DNA of 64,000 nt from Dipteris shenzhenensis (lineage: Eukaryota; Polypodiophyta; Polypodiopsida; Gleicheniales): assembly GCA_047967505.1 (NCBI GenBank), contig CM106540.1. One strand, given 5' to 3'. Below, in pieces: positions 21,901 to 33,900 of this stretch; within the stretch, counting starts at the first letter, position 1; every line of letters begins with the position of its first letter. The notes under the pieces were generated by a model. It did no database searches. It was not told where the DNA came from and saw only the letters and a program-made list of their open reading frames with translations. The translations under genes and the position numbers were made by a program.

Positions 21901-24900
21901 AAGGGTCCTGCAAATCCTGCACTGGACCTGTCTACCTGAAATCTCGACTCTCTGTCGAAAGAGAGAGCCGTCTGGACGCTGAAGCATAATGTGGTCATCT
22001 GAGATGTTAAGGTCAGAGACAATGACCCTTACACGAGGCACCCTGTCTGCACTGACTGCCTCTGCCGAGGAAGAAGGCATGCCGGGAAGGGAGGGGATCT
22101 CAGTGACCACTCTGAATGTGGCTCTGATAGTGGCAAGCAGTCAATGGTAGACCTGAGGAAGACCAGGAAATCTAATGAACAGTGATGTGACCTACTTGTC
22201 CTCGTCGACCAGATCGAAGCCCAAGGTGTAGGGTAAAAGAAAGATCCTCCTCGAACCCAAAGCCAAGGGATTAGCTTTGAGAACGAGGGCTGTGGACTCG
22301 TGGGAGTCGAAAACCACTTGGAAGAATCCACATCCCAAAAGTCGAATATTCGTGAGGTGAGGGGCGAGGTCTCCTGGTAATGCAGCCAGCATCCAGTCTC
22401 TAGCATGTGATCTGGAAGGGTGTGAGCCAAAGATGCGGGCGAAAAGTGATGTGGAGCCCTCTAATTCCACATCTTTCTTGAGCTGTTGCAACTTGTCTTC
22501 TGAAAAAATGACGGTTCTCGCGGCTGGTGGAGGTGGACGGAGATTGGCTGAATGGGGATCCATTCGCCAATCGATGTGAAAAAAAAAGGTCGGTCCGTGA
22601 ATGCGGGCGTAGGAAGAAGGAGAAAGAGAGGGTAGGAGAGAGGGGAAGGAAAGGAGAGGATAGACTGAAGGGGGAGACGGAGGTAGGCTGAGGGGGAGGC
22701 GTGGGGAGCTGAGTTAGGAAGGAAGGGGGCGGGGAGGTAGAGGGAAGTTTTTTTTTTTTTTTTTTTTGTAGGGTGGGGAGGGTCTCCTTGGGGGGGAGAG
22801 CAGCGGGGGGAGGGGGGGGAGAGGGAGGGGGAGGGAGGGGGGCAGGGGAGGAGAAGGGGGCGGCGGGTTGGCGGGGGAGAGGGAGGGCAGAGGAGAAGGG
22901 GGCAGCGGGGAGGGGGAGAGCAGCGGGTGGGGGAGAGGGAGGGCGAGGGAGGGGGCGGGGGAGGAGAAGGGGGCGGGGGGGCTGGCGGGGGAGAGGGAGG
23001 GCGGAGGAGAAGGGGGCAGCGGGGAGGGGGGCAGCGGGGGGGGAGAGGGATGAAGGTGATAAGAAAAAATATGGAAAGACAACCAGGAATTATGTACTTC
23101 ACCATGTCAGATAGGTGAAACTTCATAGGGATCAGCTGCAATGTGGGCTCGTAGAGGGTGAGCTTATAAACCAGATTTCAGAGCAGATATCTAGAGCACA
23201 CAAATAACAAGTCAATCTCAAACACAATCTGACTAGAACACACACAAACTCTTTACAAGAGGATAAAGACTACACAGCCCGAAACAGACTGAACTCAGAA
23301 CTGAACTTCCCTTCAAGAAAACTCAGAAAACAATCAGCCTCAGAATACTATGAACCCAGAGCCCACACTCCTAAGCTTCCATCAAGAACAACAGCTCGTA
23401 ATTCCCAGAAAGCTGCAACAGCGCCTCCTCTTCTCCCTCTCTATCAATATCCAAAAATCTCCCACAATCAAATCAACCTAAGATCACAACCATGTCAAAG
23501 AGACTTCCGATTCCTTTAGGATAGCTTCTCTTCCCTCACAAGGTAGAAGATCAGTGATTGATGAACATCTGCAGCAAGCATCAATTGCCCAGCTCCTTTA
23601 GGACAACCATCATCGATGAAGGTCACAATCCATTGCGCCTTAGCCTGCAACTCCTTGGTCCTTCTATCTCTTTGCATACGGAGTTCATGGGAGTCTCTGT
23701 TGTCCAAAATCCTTCAGCTAGCAGACAACGGTACACAGCTATGCCTTAAGCTGTCCTAATCCATAGATCATCACCAACTACGCACAAACCCAACGGAAGA
23801 CACTTCCAGCAATAGCCCTGCTGCCTTCATTTCTCACGGAGAGATTAGCTCACATTTATGGCGTCACTCGCACAGCCACGTAGCTTCCTCAAGCAAAAAA
23901 ATAGAGCCCTTCCATATAATCTCAGCCAGACCACGATTCTCTGCATCAGCTCACGTGCAAACGACTATCCTACCTGTGGCTATGGTCAGCCAACGAAACA
24001 GCTCGCTATCTCTGGAGGTCCTCAGCGCCAAGGTCTTGTCAGCGCACACAAGCTCACAAACTCCCTTACGTGAAGATAACTAACAGCGTCCGCAATAGCT
24101 CTTCTCTCCCATTCGATCTAAATTCACCACGTAGCTGTAGCCCAGGAGCACTCAAAGCTTATCCTTTCCAAACCTGGAGTCCCTTTTTGCCAAGCATGCA
24201 TTCAGAAATCCCCATCTCATCACGTACGTAGGCCTTTTTCTTCATAGGCGCTCAGCCCTTCGCTTATGCACACACACCCTTTTTCATCTACGGAACCCCC
24301 CCTCCTACAGTGTAGCCCTTCAACCAGCTAGCAGTTGCGCTCCTTCAGCTGCTCTCTCCTCTTCACCCTACGAGCCTCCCACCATCGCAATGGCCTCCAG
24401 CCAGCCCGCAAGCTCTTCGCAGCCCAGGTCTCTCCGCTCTCTCCTGCCACTTCTCCCTCTCTGCAAGCCCAAACTCCACGTACCATGCTTGCTCATCGAC
24501 GAGAAGCTTCCCTCTTCTATTACGTAGCCACATGCATGAGCGGGATGCCTTCCCAATCAGTCCAGCCACCTCAGCCTAATCTGCCACCTCACCAGTGACA
24601 TTTTACCACTCTCAAGACATTTCCTGCAAATCACATTAAATGCACATTTTGGACCTTTAGTCACACAATTCCCACACACATTAGCATGCACATTAAAGCT
24701 TGCATGGTCCCCCCATACACACACATGAAAAGCCCCTTGACATGGTCACCAGAACACATCAAGTTCTTGCAACATGCAAATGCACATTGACTCAGAAAAA
24801 ATATTTAAAAAACCCTTCATGACTTGACTTTACATGACCCCAAAAACATTTCACTTGACCACACTGGACACCCTTGCTCTGGAAGTCTGGTACAACCACA

Positions 24901-27900
24901 TTGCATTTCATCATTTCCCATGAAGTCCCTGCAAAACATACTTTATTATCTTTTAAAAAAAAAACATCAGTCCATCATGCTTGTGAAAGAAAAATCCACA
25001 AATGCCAAAAGCCCACACCTACCCTGGATGTGTACAACTATGTGCCTACCCACAGCTATATACAGTGCTAAAAAACTGGATACAGATTTTGTCCTATCAA
25101 CGGGGGAGGGGACGGGGGGGCTGACGGGTGGGGGAGAGGTAGGGCGGGGAGGGAGAGGTAGGGGCAGCAGGAGGGAGAGGTAGGGCGCAGCGGGGGGGGG
25201 GAGAGGGAGGGCGGGGAGGAGGAAGGGGAGAGGGAGGGTGAGGGAGGAGGGAGAGGGGGCTGGCGAGAGGCGAGGGAGAGGAGGAGCAGCGAGGGGGGGA
25301 GAGGGGGGGCAGCGAGGGAGAGGGAGAGGGAGAGGGGGCTGGCTGAGAGAGGGAGAGGGGGGAGCAGTAGCTCACGGGGAGGAGCAGCAGCTCCGATCCA
25401 CAAAAGCTGTAGATGAGATTTTGATAAGTTGGGTTTGTGAAATTGGCTTGCATACACCTACCCACTGCGATTTTGGCAGAGGTAGGCGTGCATGTACACA
25501 CATCATGACACATGGAAATGATAGATGAAGTATCTTGTTCAGAAGTATCCTGTCTGATTAATGTAGACCATGAGCCGCTGGTAGCTTTATTCTAGGGGAT
25601 CGACCCGCAATGTAAATTTGTGTAAACTTGGCAACTTAACAGCCACAATATATAACCTCGTACAAGAGACAATTACTCAAATTACAACATGGAATCTCAT
25701 AAACAAACATAAATACGAATGCTTGGCACTTATGGAGATCTAGATGCACATAGGCTATTGATGGCACCGAGGTCAGCCAGCTCATGCTATGGCCGATATC
25801 TGGACAAATGTCATATTCAATTGAAGTCTATCTCAGGAGGAGGAAGGGGGGGGGGGGGATGAAGGGAATTCTGACACAATAAAGCAAGACATGGCACATG
25901 ATAAAGGGATAAGATGGGTACTTGCTTTAGTGGGAATTTATAGGGTGGAAGATACACTCTTTCCTAATTAGCAGTTCTTTTAGATCAGACCAATCACAAC
26001 TTTTATGCGAAAACTATTTTTTGGACAAAGGAACTACTGGATATTACCTTTGTTATGAATATCCAACATCCATAGATACAACGTCTGAAGAACTAAGATC
26101 TCAACTCATGACCATAACCAGGGAATCTTGTATAACCCTCCACAAGGCTTTGATCATAGCATCTCAAATCTGCAAATGATTGTACTGTTGAGAGACACAA
26201 AGTGAACAACAAACATGAGAGTGTAGCCCACACAGAAAGCTCCATTGAATAGCAACACTTGGGTTATATATGAGACATAGATATAAAAAATAACATAGGC
26301 TAGAAAAATTAAGCTAAGTCTAGCCTACATAACCATACCATTGTAATATGCCTATAGATCCCCTCTCAATGGTACGGTTTAAGCCCTCTTGAAATGTCTC
26401 AGTAGTACCAAGGTACCTTAAGTACCATGGTTGCACAAATTCATCCATATAGATATAGCAACCTATGGGAGTACAAAGAAGTAACAATGCCAACATGTCT
26501 TTCCTCCCCAAGCTTTCTCAATCATGTACAAAGCTTTCAGATGGACAATAGATAAGGTCGATGAAACCATCTCAACACAACCCGAATGTAATGATGATGA
26601 TCTTCAATGTGCTTCATGTGAGCATGAAAGACATGATTGTTTGCAATGGCAATGCAACTCTGACTGTCACAGTAAGTGGGAGTGGCCATGCCGCGTTGTG
26701 ATTGATGCAGATCATGCATTAACTTTATCAACTACATGCATTTCATAGTGGCTGTGCTAGCTGCCTTGTATTCTGCTTCACTGGATGAAAGAGAAACTCT
26801 GGCTTTTGCTTCTTAGTGGGCTAGGAAATGCAAGCTGAACCCAATGAGAAACATTGGCCAGAAGTAACATCAATGGCCCCTGACCAATCTGAGTTTGTGT
26901 CATGTGAACCCATGATCTCGAGCATAATGTAACCAAAATTGACTGTACCATGTACATATCTGAGAACTCTCCAATGATTGACTGTGGGACAATGTGTAAA
27001 TTGACTTGAGCAAAAGCAATGTCAAGCCTCGTAGATCACAAAGAGATGAGGCTGCCTACCAATTGCCTGTAAATATACCATCAAGCTTTCAGCGGTGTCA
27101 TGCTTGCTGAGCTTCGGGCCTTTCTTAAGAGGAGTAGCTATGGTTTTGCTGTTTTCCATCTTAAATTTCTGCAAGAGACTCCTGACATACATATCCCCTT
27201 CCTTTGTTTGCCAAAATTCAATGCCCAGACAATAGTGCAATAAACCCAAATTTGTCATGTCAAAAGTGTGCTATCATATCCAAAGTGTGAGAGCTTAGAT
27301 TGCAATTCAGCAATTTTCTGGTCACTATGACCATTGAGTATGATATCATTAACGTAGAGAACTGGGATGATCAGATCTAATTTTCTAAAGGTTTGGCTTA
27401 GTGCGAGTATTCACAAACCCTTGGACAGCAAACACTGATGTATCTTCTGATATCACACTTGCGGCGCTTGCTTGTGCCCATATAAGTGCTTTCTTAAGCC
27501 TGCACACCTTGTGCTCATGCTTTGACCACAAATCCTTGGGGTTGCTGCACATAGACCTCCTCCTTGAGATCTCCATTCAAAAAGGCAGTCTTAACATCCA
27601 GTTGGTAAACCAACCGTCCATAACATGCACATGGCTGTAGCTACAGCCCCTCCCCAAAATACTGTTGATAATTTCTTACGCTTGAGCATATACTGCATCT
27701 CCATAAGTGACCTGTTTCTTCTCTCTGCAATCCCATTTTTTTGTGGTGTGTAAGGCACTATCATATGATGCATAATCCCATGTTCAGATAAATATGCCAT
27801 GAAAGCATGTGACATGTACTCCCCTCCTCTATGACTTGTAAATGTTTTAATTCTAGAACCGGTTTGATTCTTAACCAAACCTTGAGTTCATGAAACCAGT

Positions 27901-30900
27901 GAAACACCTTAGTTTTTTCTTTCATGAGAAACACCCATGTGAGACAAGAGAAGTCATTGATAAAAGTGACAAAATATGTAGCACCTGGACGTGTGGTTCT
28001 GTGCATGGGTCTGCAAATGTCACCATGCACAAGCTGCAACCTCTCTGTTGTCCTCCCTGATCCATCCTTAGGAAAAGGCACGTGGTGCAACTTGCCAAGA
28101 ACATACCCTACACAAAATTCTGAAGCGGGCTGCTGTAATATGGGCATTCCCTCAACCATACCATGATTGAATAAGTAAGCCAACTTCTGTAGTTGACATA
28201 ACCAAAGCGGGCATGCCAAAGAGCATACTGAGATGCATTTGACACAGCCATAGCATGCTGTACAAGAGGTTTTGCATCAAGCTTATAAAGACCCTGATCA
28301 TATGTGCCAGTGGCAACCACTGCATACCCTTTCTTGGGATTATTAATTCTTCATGATCATCTTGAAATTCCACCAACGTGTGCTGATCATGGGAATAGAT
28401 GGAACTGAAATCAGATTTTCTTTTAGTCAGGAAATACCATACATCACTGATATACTGTGCCTTAGCCCAAAAGAACGGGAACATTTCCCACTCCCGTGAT
28501 GTCCTGCAAAGCATCATTTGCACAAGTAACCTATCTACCATAAACATGTTTGATGCTATCAGACCTAATCATCCTGAAATTCTGCACTGATTATCCTGAA
28601 ATTCCACCAACATGTGCTGATTATGGGCAATAGAGGGAACTGAAATTGTGATTTTCAACCTTATGAGTGACTATCATGAGATTGAAACTGCACTATGTTG
28701 TGTTTCTAGAGGAGGAGTTTGGGCATGTTCCTGGATTCATATAGATGTATACTTTTCCTCAATAGTCTTATAAATGCTAGCAAGCTGATCTCTCAGATTT
28801 GTAATTTTTGAGCACTTGCTCGGTGATGGTTTGTCCATCATCCATCTTAAGCTCCTTGAGTTGATTGGTCAAGACAATGACATGTGCCATTTTAAACCTG
28901 ATACATAATAGCCAATCTGTCCCATGCATCCTCGGTGTGTGTGCATGATTTGATATTTTTCATGATGTCTCTTGACTGAGAATGCAATCAAAGACTAATC
29001 TTGGGCGTTCCGACGCTCAAATCTCTTTTGGTCCTCTGTGAGAGGGGGAGATGAGCTTGCAAATGAGACTTGGCTGCTTGCCGTGCGGCAACAATTGCAG
29101 CAAGTGGCATCACCTCATCTTCTCAATCAATATCCCACAGTCCTTTGCAACCAAATATTTTTAAGCATTAAAGACCACAAGGAATAGTTGATCCGTCCAA
29201 CTTGTCACCGTAGGTCAATGTCCCAAAGCTATCTGAAAGAGACATGTTTGGTAAAATCACCGAACCCAACTAAGTACCTTGCACTGCAAATGCACACAAA
29301 CTCAAATGCACTGTACTTCACAGCCAAGATTTTTCATGAATGTGGGAACAGGGAGCGACGCTGGCTCTCGGGATGCAAAATTCCCAATAGAAACAAAATT
29401 GTTCACAAATTGCAGCTTGTGTGCACATTGTTTGAGGCAAGTAAAATCGGTGTTAAATGTACCCAAATCTGCCCACGAATGCAACCGGCCAAGAAACAAC
29501 CAGTCTCCACGCCAAAAAATGACCTACTTTCAAGCTGAAAATGAAGTAGTTCTTGATGTGTAGAAGGGTGGCCAAGGTCCTCTTTGACTTTGGGAGAGAG
29601 TCGTCTTCAAAAACAACCCCAAAACAGCCATGAGCTGCCGAATGCTGAGGGACACTTCTCCAACACAGTTGATAACGAGGCCGTTTTTAGGGCAGCAACC
29701 AGCTGCTGTCTTAAAAAAAACGACCCCAAAACAGGAAAACCTGGCTGAAATTGAGCACATATTAGGGCTGAATGCTGCCCTAGGAAGATCTTGGGTTGGC
29801 CTGACCAAAAGGAGAGAAACAAGATGCCTCTCTTTGAAGACGCCCACAAGTGCCCGCAAAAATGGTGACCATTTTTGAAGACGCCCACAAGTGCACGGGA
29901 GTCCTTTTGGATACAGATGGGAGGGAGAGTCAATAAACACTTTTTCTCTACACTTGGCCCCAGACATAGTAGAGAGAGTGTCATGCAGCTTATTGTCTCT
30001 GATGGCGTTTTGCAGTCCCATCCGGAAACCGTCATGCATTTAGCGACAGATTTTTATACCTCCCTTCTTTCCGTAGATCCGAACTCACAGGCCAGAGAGG
30101 TGGCTAGAGATGAAGTTTGGCAGAGTTTACTTGTGTTAGTCACCCCAGAGATGTTATGCTCACTTGATGCACGCTTTACCAACACAGAATTCAAGACTGC
30201 TCTCTCTGCCCTTCATAAGGGCAAATGCCCTGGTTCCGATGGTCTTACTCCTTTTTTTATAGCCTTTTGGGATATGATAGGTGATCATATTACTTCAGCC
30301 CTGCAGGGCATTTGGGACTCGGGTGAGATGCCTGACTCACTGACCGAGGGACTCATTCACCTTATCCCGAAAGGTGGCAACATGAATTTTGTATCCCATT
30401 GGAGACCCATCACTCTTTTGGGCACTCTTTATAAAATCCTTGCCAAGGCGATCAGCTTCCGACTTCAGCCCCTTCTTCCAGACCTCATCCATGATACTCA
30501 GACAGGCTTTGTGCATGGCAGGAGCATTTTTGATAATATCTTTTTCTTTTGGGAAGCCACAAAGTGGGCTATGCAGAGTGGGCAGAGGCTAGCGGTTATA
30601 CTCTTGGACTTCGAGAAAGCCTATGACAGAATAGATTGGGGTTTTTTTGAGGGCATTCTTCTACGGTTTGGATTTTCAGATGCTTGGATCAGAGGGTGGC
30701 CTCCCTTTACAGATCAGCCCACAGTCAGGTTTTGATTGGAGGGGTGAGGGGTGACATGTTTCAGATTTCCAGATCAATTCGTCAAGGATGCCCTTTAGCC
30801 CCCTTCCTCTTTCTTTTTGTGGCAGAAGCTATGAGTATCTTCCTTAGATCTCAGGCTGAGCTTTTTGGGCTGAGACTGCCCTTGAGACAAGAGCAGGAGC

Positions 30901-33900
30901 TTTTGGAGTGTGAGTTGGCTGATGACACTGCTATTTTTATTCAGGCCTCCTTGCAGTCACTTGATTCTTCCCGGACAGCCTTGGATATTTTTTGCTCAGC
31001 TGCAGGGGCACACATTAACTGGCATAAATCCTTTGGCTTTTGGATCAGTGATGAGGACACTCCAGGCTGGGGAGTTGACATTGGTTTTTCCTGGATTCAG
31101 AGGGGTGTTCCTATCAGGTATTTGGGATGCTAGGTAGGATTGGACATCTCTCCAGCACAGCAGTTTGCCCCAGTACTAGAAAGTATAGGGAAAAAGCTCC
31201 TATTATGGAGCTTTGCCAAACTCGACCTTGCTTCTAGAGTTGTGGTAGTGAACCAGGTTCTCTTGGCCACCTCCTGGTTTGTGTGTTCTTGCTGGTGCCG
31301 GTCTAGGGATTGCATCATTCAGCTCATCAGACCAGTCAGGAATTTTTTATGGAGTGGACTTGATGGCACAGCAGATGTTGGAGCAAGGGTGGCCTGGGAG
31401 ACTGTTATTCTCCCTACATGTGAAGGGGGCCTTAATGTCATTGACTCGGACTTGCAGTGCAGGGCATTGCTTTGTAAGGTGGTGGTGAGGGGACTCATGC
31501 CTAGGCAGGAACCTTGGAAGGATTTCTTTTTTGGACGCATTCAGATTTGCACACGAACCTTGGGAGATGATTGGGTGGACAGCCCTCGCTGGATTTTCAC
31601 ATCAGCCCCTCTCAGAGATCTCCTGCCTCTCCTCTCATGACTGCCATCCTGAAAGCTTGGGGGAGCTTCAGGAACACTCTTCGAAGGATTCCACCTTCTA
31701 CCATCGAAGAGATTGATAGGCAGCCGATCATTTGCAATGATAGTATTCTTGAGGAGCATGCCAGACCACTGGGCACTTCCCATTACATGCAGTGGTCTAA
31801 ATGGGAGAGAGGCCCCGCCTACACAGTAGGCACTTGGAAATCTTTTATTAGGCTACCTGAGGATTAGAGACTGCAGTCCGTGAGTCACCTCAGAGGGGTA
31901 GCACGCAGGATTCAGCAGATAGATGTAGCCATCCCGGTGGAATGGACAGTTGAGCTGCCTATTACTTCCACCACTTGGATGGGGGCTTTTTCGAGGACAT
32001 CAGTTCCTTTACAGGTGATCGCTCTCTGAGGTCTCGGGGAAGACGCACTGGTCTTTGATGTTGGGGATGGAGGTTTATTGTCTACATCCAAGGAAGGCAT
32101 TCTTCTTGAGGTTGCCTTTCAGCCTATCAGGATTGCTGGTTTTGTGGACCATGGAGCGGGCTTGCAGTGGTATTTAGACCTCGACCCTCTGCTCTTGGCC
32201 TTGGGATCCTGGAGGTTGTGGTTATATGGAGGTGCACCTATCAGGTGCTTGTAGTGGGACCCAGGAGCGTGGGAATGGATAGATCATGGGCACCAAGAGA
32301 GGGGGATTCCCTTCTTTCGTTTCACGGTTGGTAATGCCAGGAGGTTTCAGCTGAACAGTAGGGGTTGGATTCCCTCCAGAGCCCCCCATTGGGAAAGCTT
32401 CTTCATCACTGCAGATTTGCGTAGAAATTTCTGGAGGAGGCTCTGGAAATCCCTCAGAAATAGAAAGATCACTCTTTTCTTTTGGCTTTCTATTCATGGA
32501 GGGATTACAGTGAACCTGTGGAGATCACGATTTGGGGCTGATCCCACTTGTCCTCAATGTCTTTCTGCAGAGGAGTCAGTGCGACATTGCCTTTGGGACT
32601 GCAGTCAGGCGAGGACTGTTTGGAAAGGGGTTGCTCGGATACTCAGCATCTTTCACACCTCCCCTTTCTTCATGACTTAGGGCTCGGTCGCATGGTTATC
32701 TCTTACCGGGGCCCCAGGTGTTTTATGAGGGTGAGCCTTCTTCTTGGGCACTCTCGGTCAGCCGGCAGGTGATAGAGCCCTGCTCTCTGCAGGATGTACC
32801 ACTTACTCCCTTCAGAGCTTCTCATGTTTCAGTGGACACCTCTTGGGAGATTTTGGCTAGCATTTCCTCTTGGCACATTTGGAGAGCCAGATGTACTGAG
32901 GCCTTGGATGGCACCCAGATACACCCATTACAGGTGTTCACGAGTATTTGGACTGACAAGGTTCACACTTTGATAGCCATATGGGCTAGCATGTAGGGCC
33001 CTTCACGGGCAGCCTTTCTAGAAGGACTATATTTCTTCGAGTTTGGAGGGGTTCTCCCTTTTTCTCAGAGGTTTCTACCGAATTGAGATGGCACTATCAG
33101 CCTCTTGGCACATTTGGAGAGCCAGATGTACTGAGGCCTTGGATGGCACCCAGATACACCCATTACAGGTGTTCACGGGTATTTGGACTGACAAGGTTCA
33201 CACTTTGATAGCCATATGGGCTAGCATGTAGGGCCCTTCACGGGCAGCCTTTCTAGAAGGACTATATTTCTTCGAGTTTGGAGGGGTTCTCCCTTTTTCT
33301 CAGAGGTTTCTACCGAATTGAGATGGCACTATCAGCCTCAATCCTTTCTTTTTGGCTCTTGAGCTTTTCGTGCATTGCATGATGTATCCTATATGGAGCT
33401 TGCGCTAACGGTTTTTCTTTAATAATTAATAGAAGTCTCTGTTTGCAAAAAAAAAAAATGGTGACCATGCTGCTCGCGAATCTGAGCACGAATCTGCCTG
33501 GGCATGCCCATGAGAATGGCTGGGAAGATGTCCCTCGGGAATGAGTGCTAAATGCTCGGGTGGTGAGGTAGAACGCAAGTGAGAGAAATGGCTTTGATAC
33601 CAAATGCTGGAACTATGGGGAGACACAAAGTGAACATTGAACACGAGAGCGTAGTCTACACAGAAGGCTCCACGGAATAGTGCAACAAATGAAAGTACAA
33701 CACTTGGGTTCCAGATATGAAAAATAACATAAACTAGAATTATTAAGCTAAGTCTAGTGTACATAACCATACCATTGTAAGATTCCTACAATGATCTGGT
33801 AAGGCAAGTCTGAAAGTGACGTCATTATTGCCTTAACAATTTGGAAAGTCACGTAATGTTTGAGAATCACCTTGATGTAGATCCACTTCTGCACTTTCTT

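Larger units (their letters stand above)
19858..23056 (-). mobile_element. LINE-A 5' half: leader, ORF1, endonuclease; 3'-truncated
   Basis: Read on the - strand: a pyrimidine-rich leader (23056-22564), ORF1 (22563-21037), then ORF2 from 21040. The homology stops about 19858, just after the endonuclease/RT linker (RVNKHFFST). LINEs usually lose their 5' end, so loss of the whole RT half indicates a later deletion or rearrangement. It is the only copy here with ORF1 and the start of ORF2 and so defines the family's structure. Confidence 0.85.
29873..33457 (+). mobile_element. LINE-A copy 2, 5'-truncated, in the copia leader
   Basis: The LINE homology starts near 29899 at the ESFW codons of the endonuclease/RT linker and ends in poly-A (33447-33458). 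The TSD is ATGGTGACCAT (29862-29872 and 33458-33468). Between the 5' TSD and the LINE are about 26 nt that copy the upstream flank (TTTGAAGACGCCCACAAGTGC, also at 29833-29853), a filler at the 5' junction. A 235-bp tandem duplication lies near the 3' end. Confidence 0.92.
26181..33790 (-). mobile_element. Ty1/copia element, complete structure, with nested LINE
   Basis: A whole copia element on the - strand: 5' LTR 33605-33790, PBS 33591-33602, leader, gag, integrase, RT, RNase H and 3' LTR 26181-26356. The TSD is ATGAT (26176-26180 and 33791-33795). The order integrase before RT/RNase H is diagnostic of copia. The LTRs are clearly diverged with indels (176 against 186 bp), and the polyprotein is full of stops, so it is old. 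LINE-A copy 2 (29873-33457) later inserted in the leader. Confidence 0.92.

Noticed and set aside
22461-23141. Long Pro/Ser- and Gly/Arg-rich ORFs on both strands
   Set aside because: They read through a homopurine tract without stop codons because of composition. No domain, and they shadow the LINE leader.
25068-25513. Pro/Leu/Ser-rich ORFs of 129 and 138 residues
   Set aside because: Same composition artefact in the second homopurine tract.
19858-33457. Reverse LINE 5' half plus forward LINE 3' half as one twin-primed inversion
   Set aside because: LINE-A copy 2 has its own 11-bp TSD inside the copia element, so the two halves are separate insertions.
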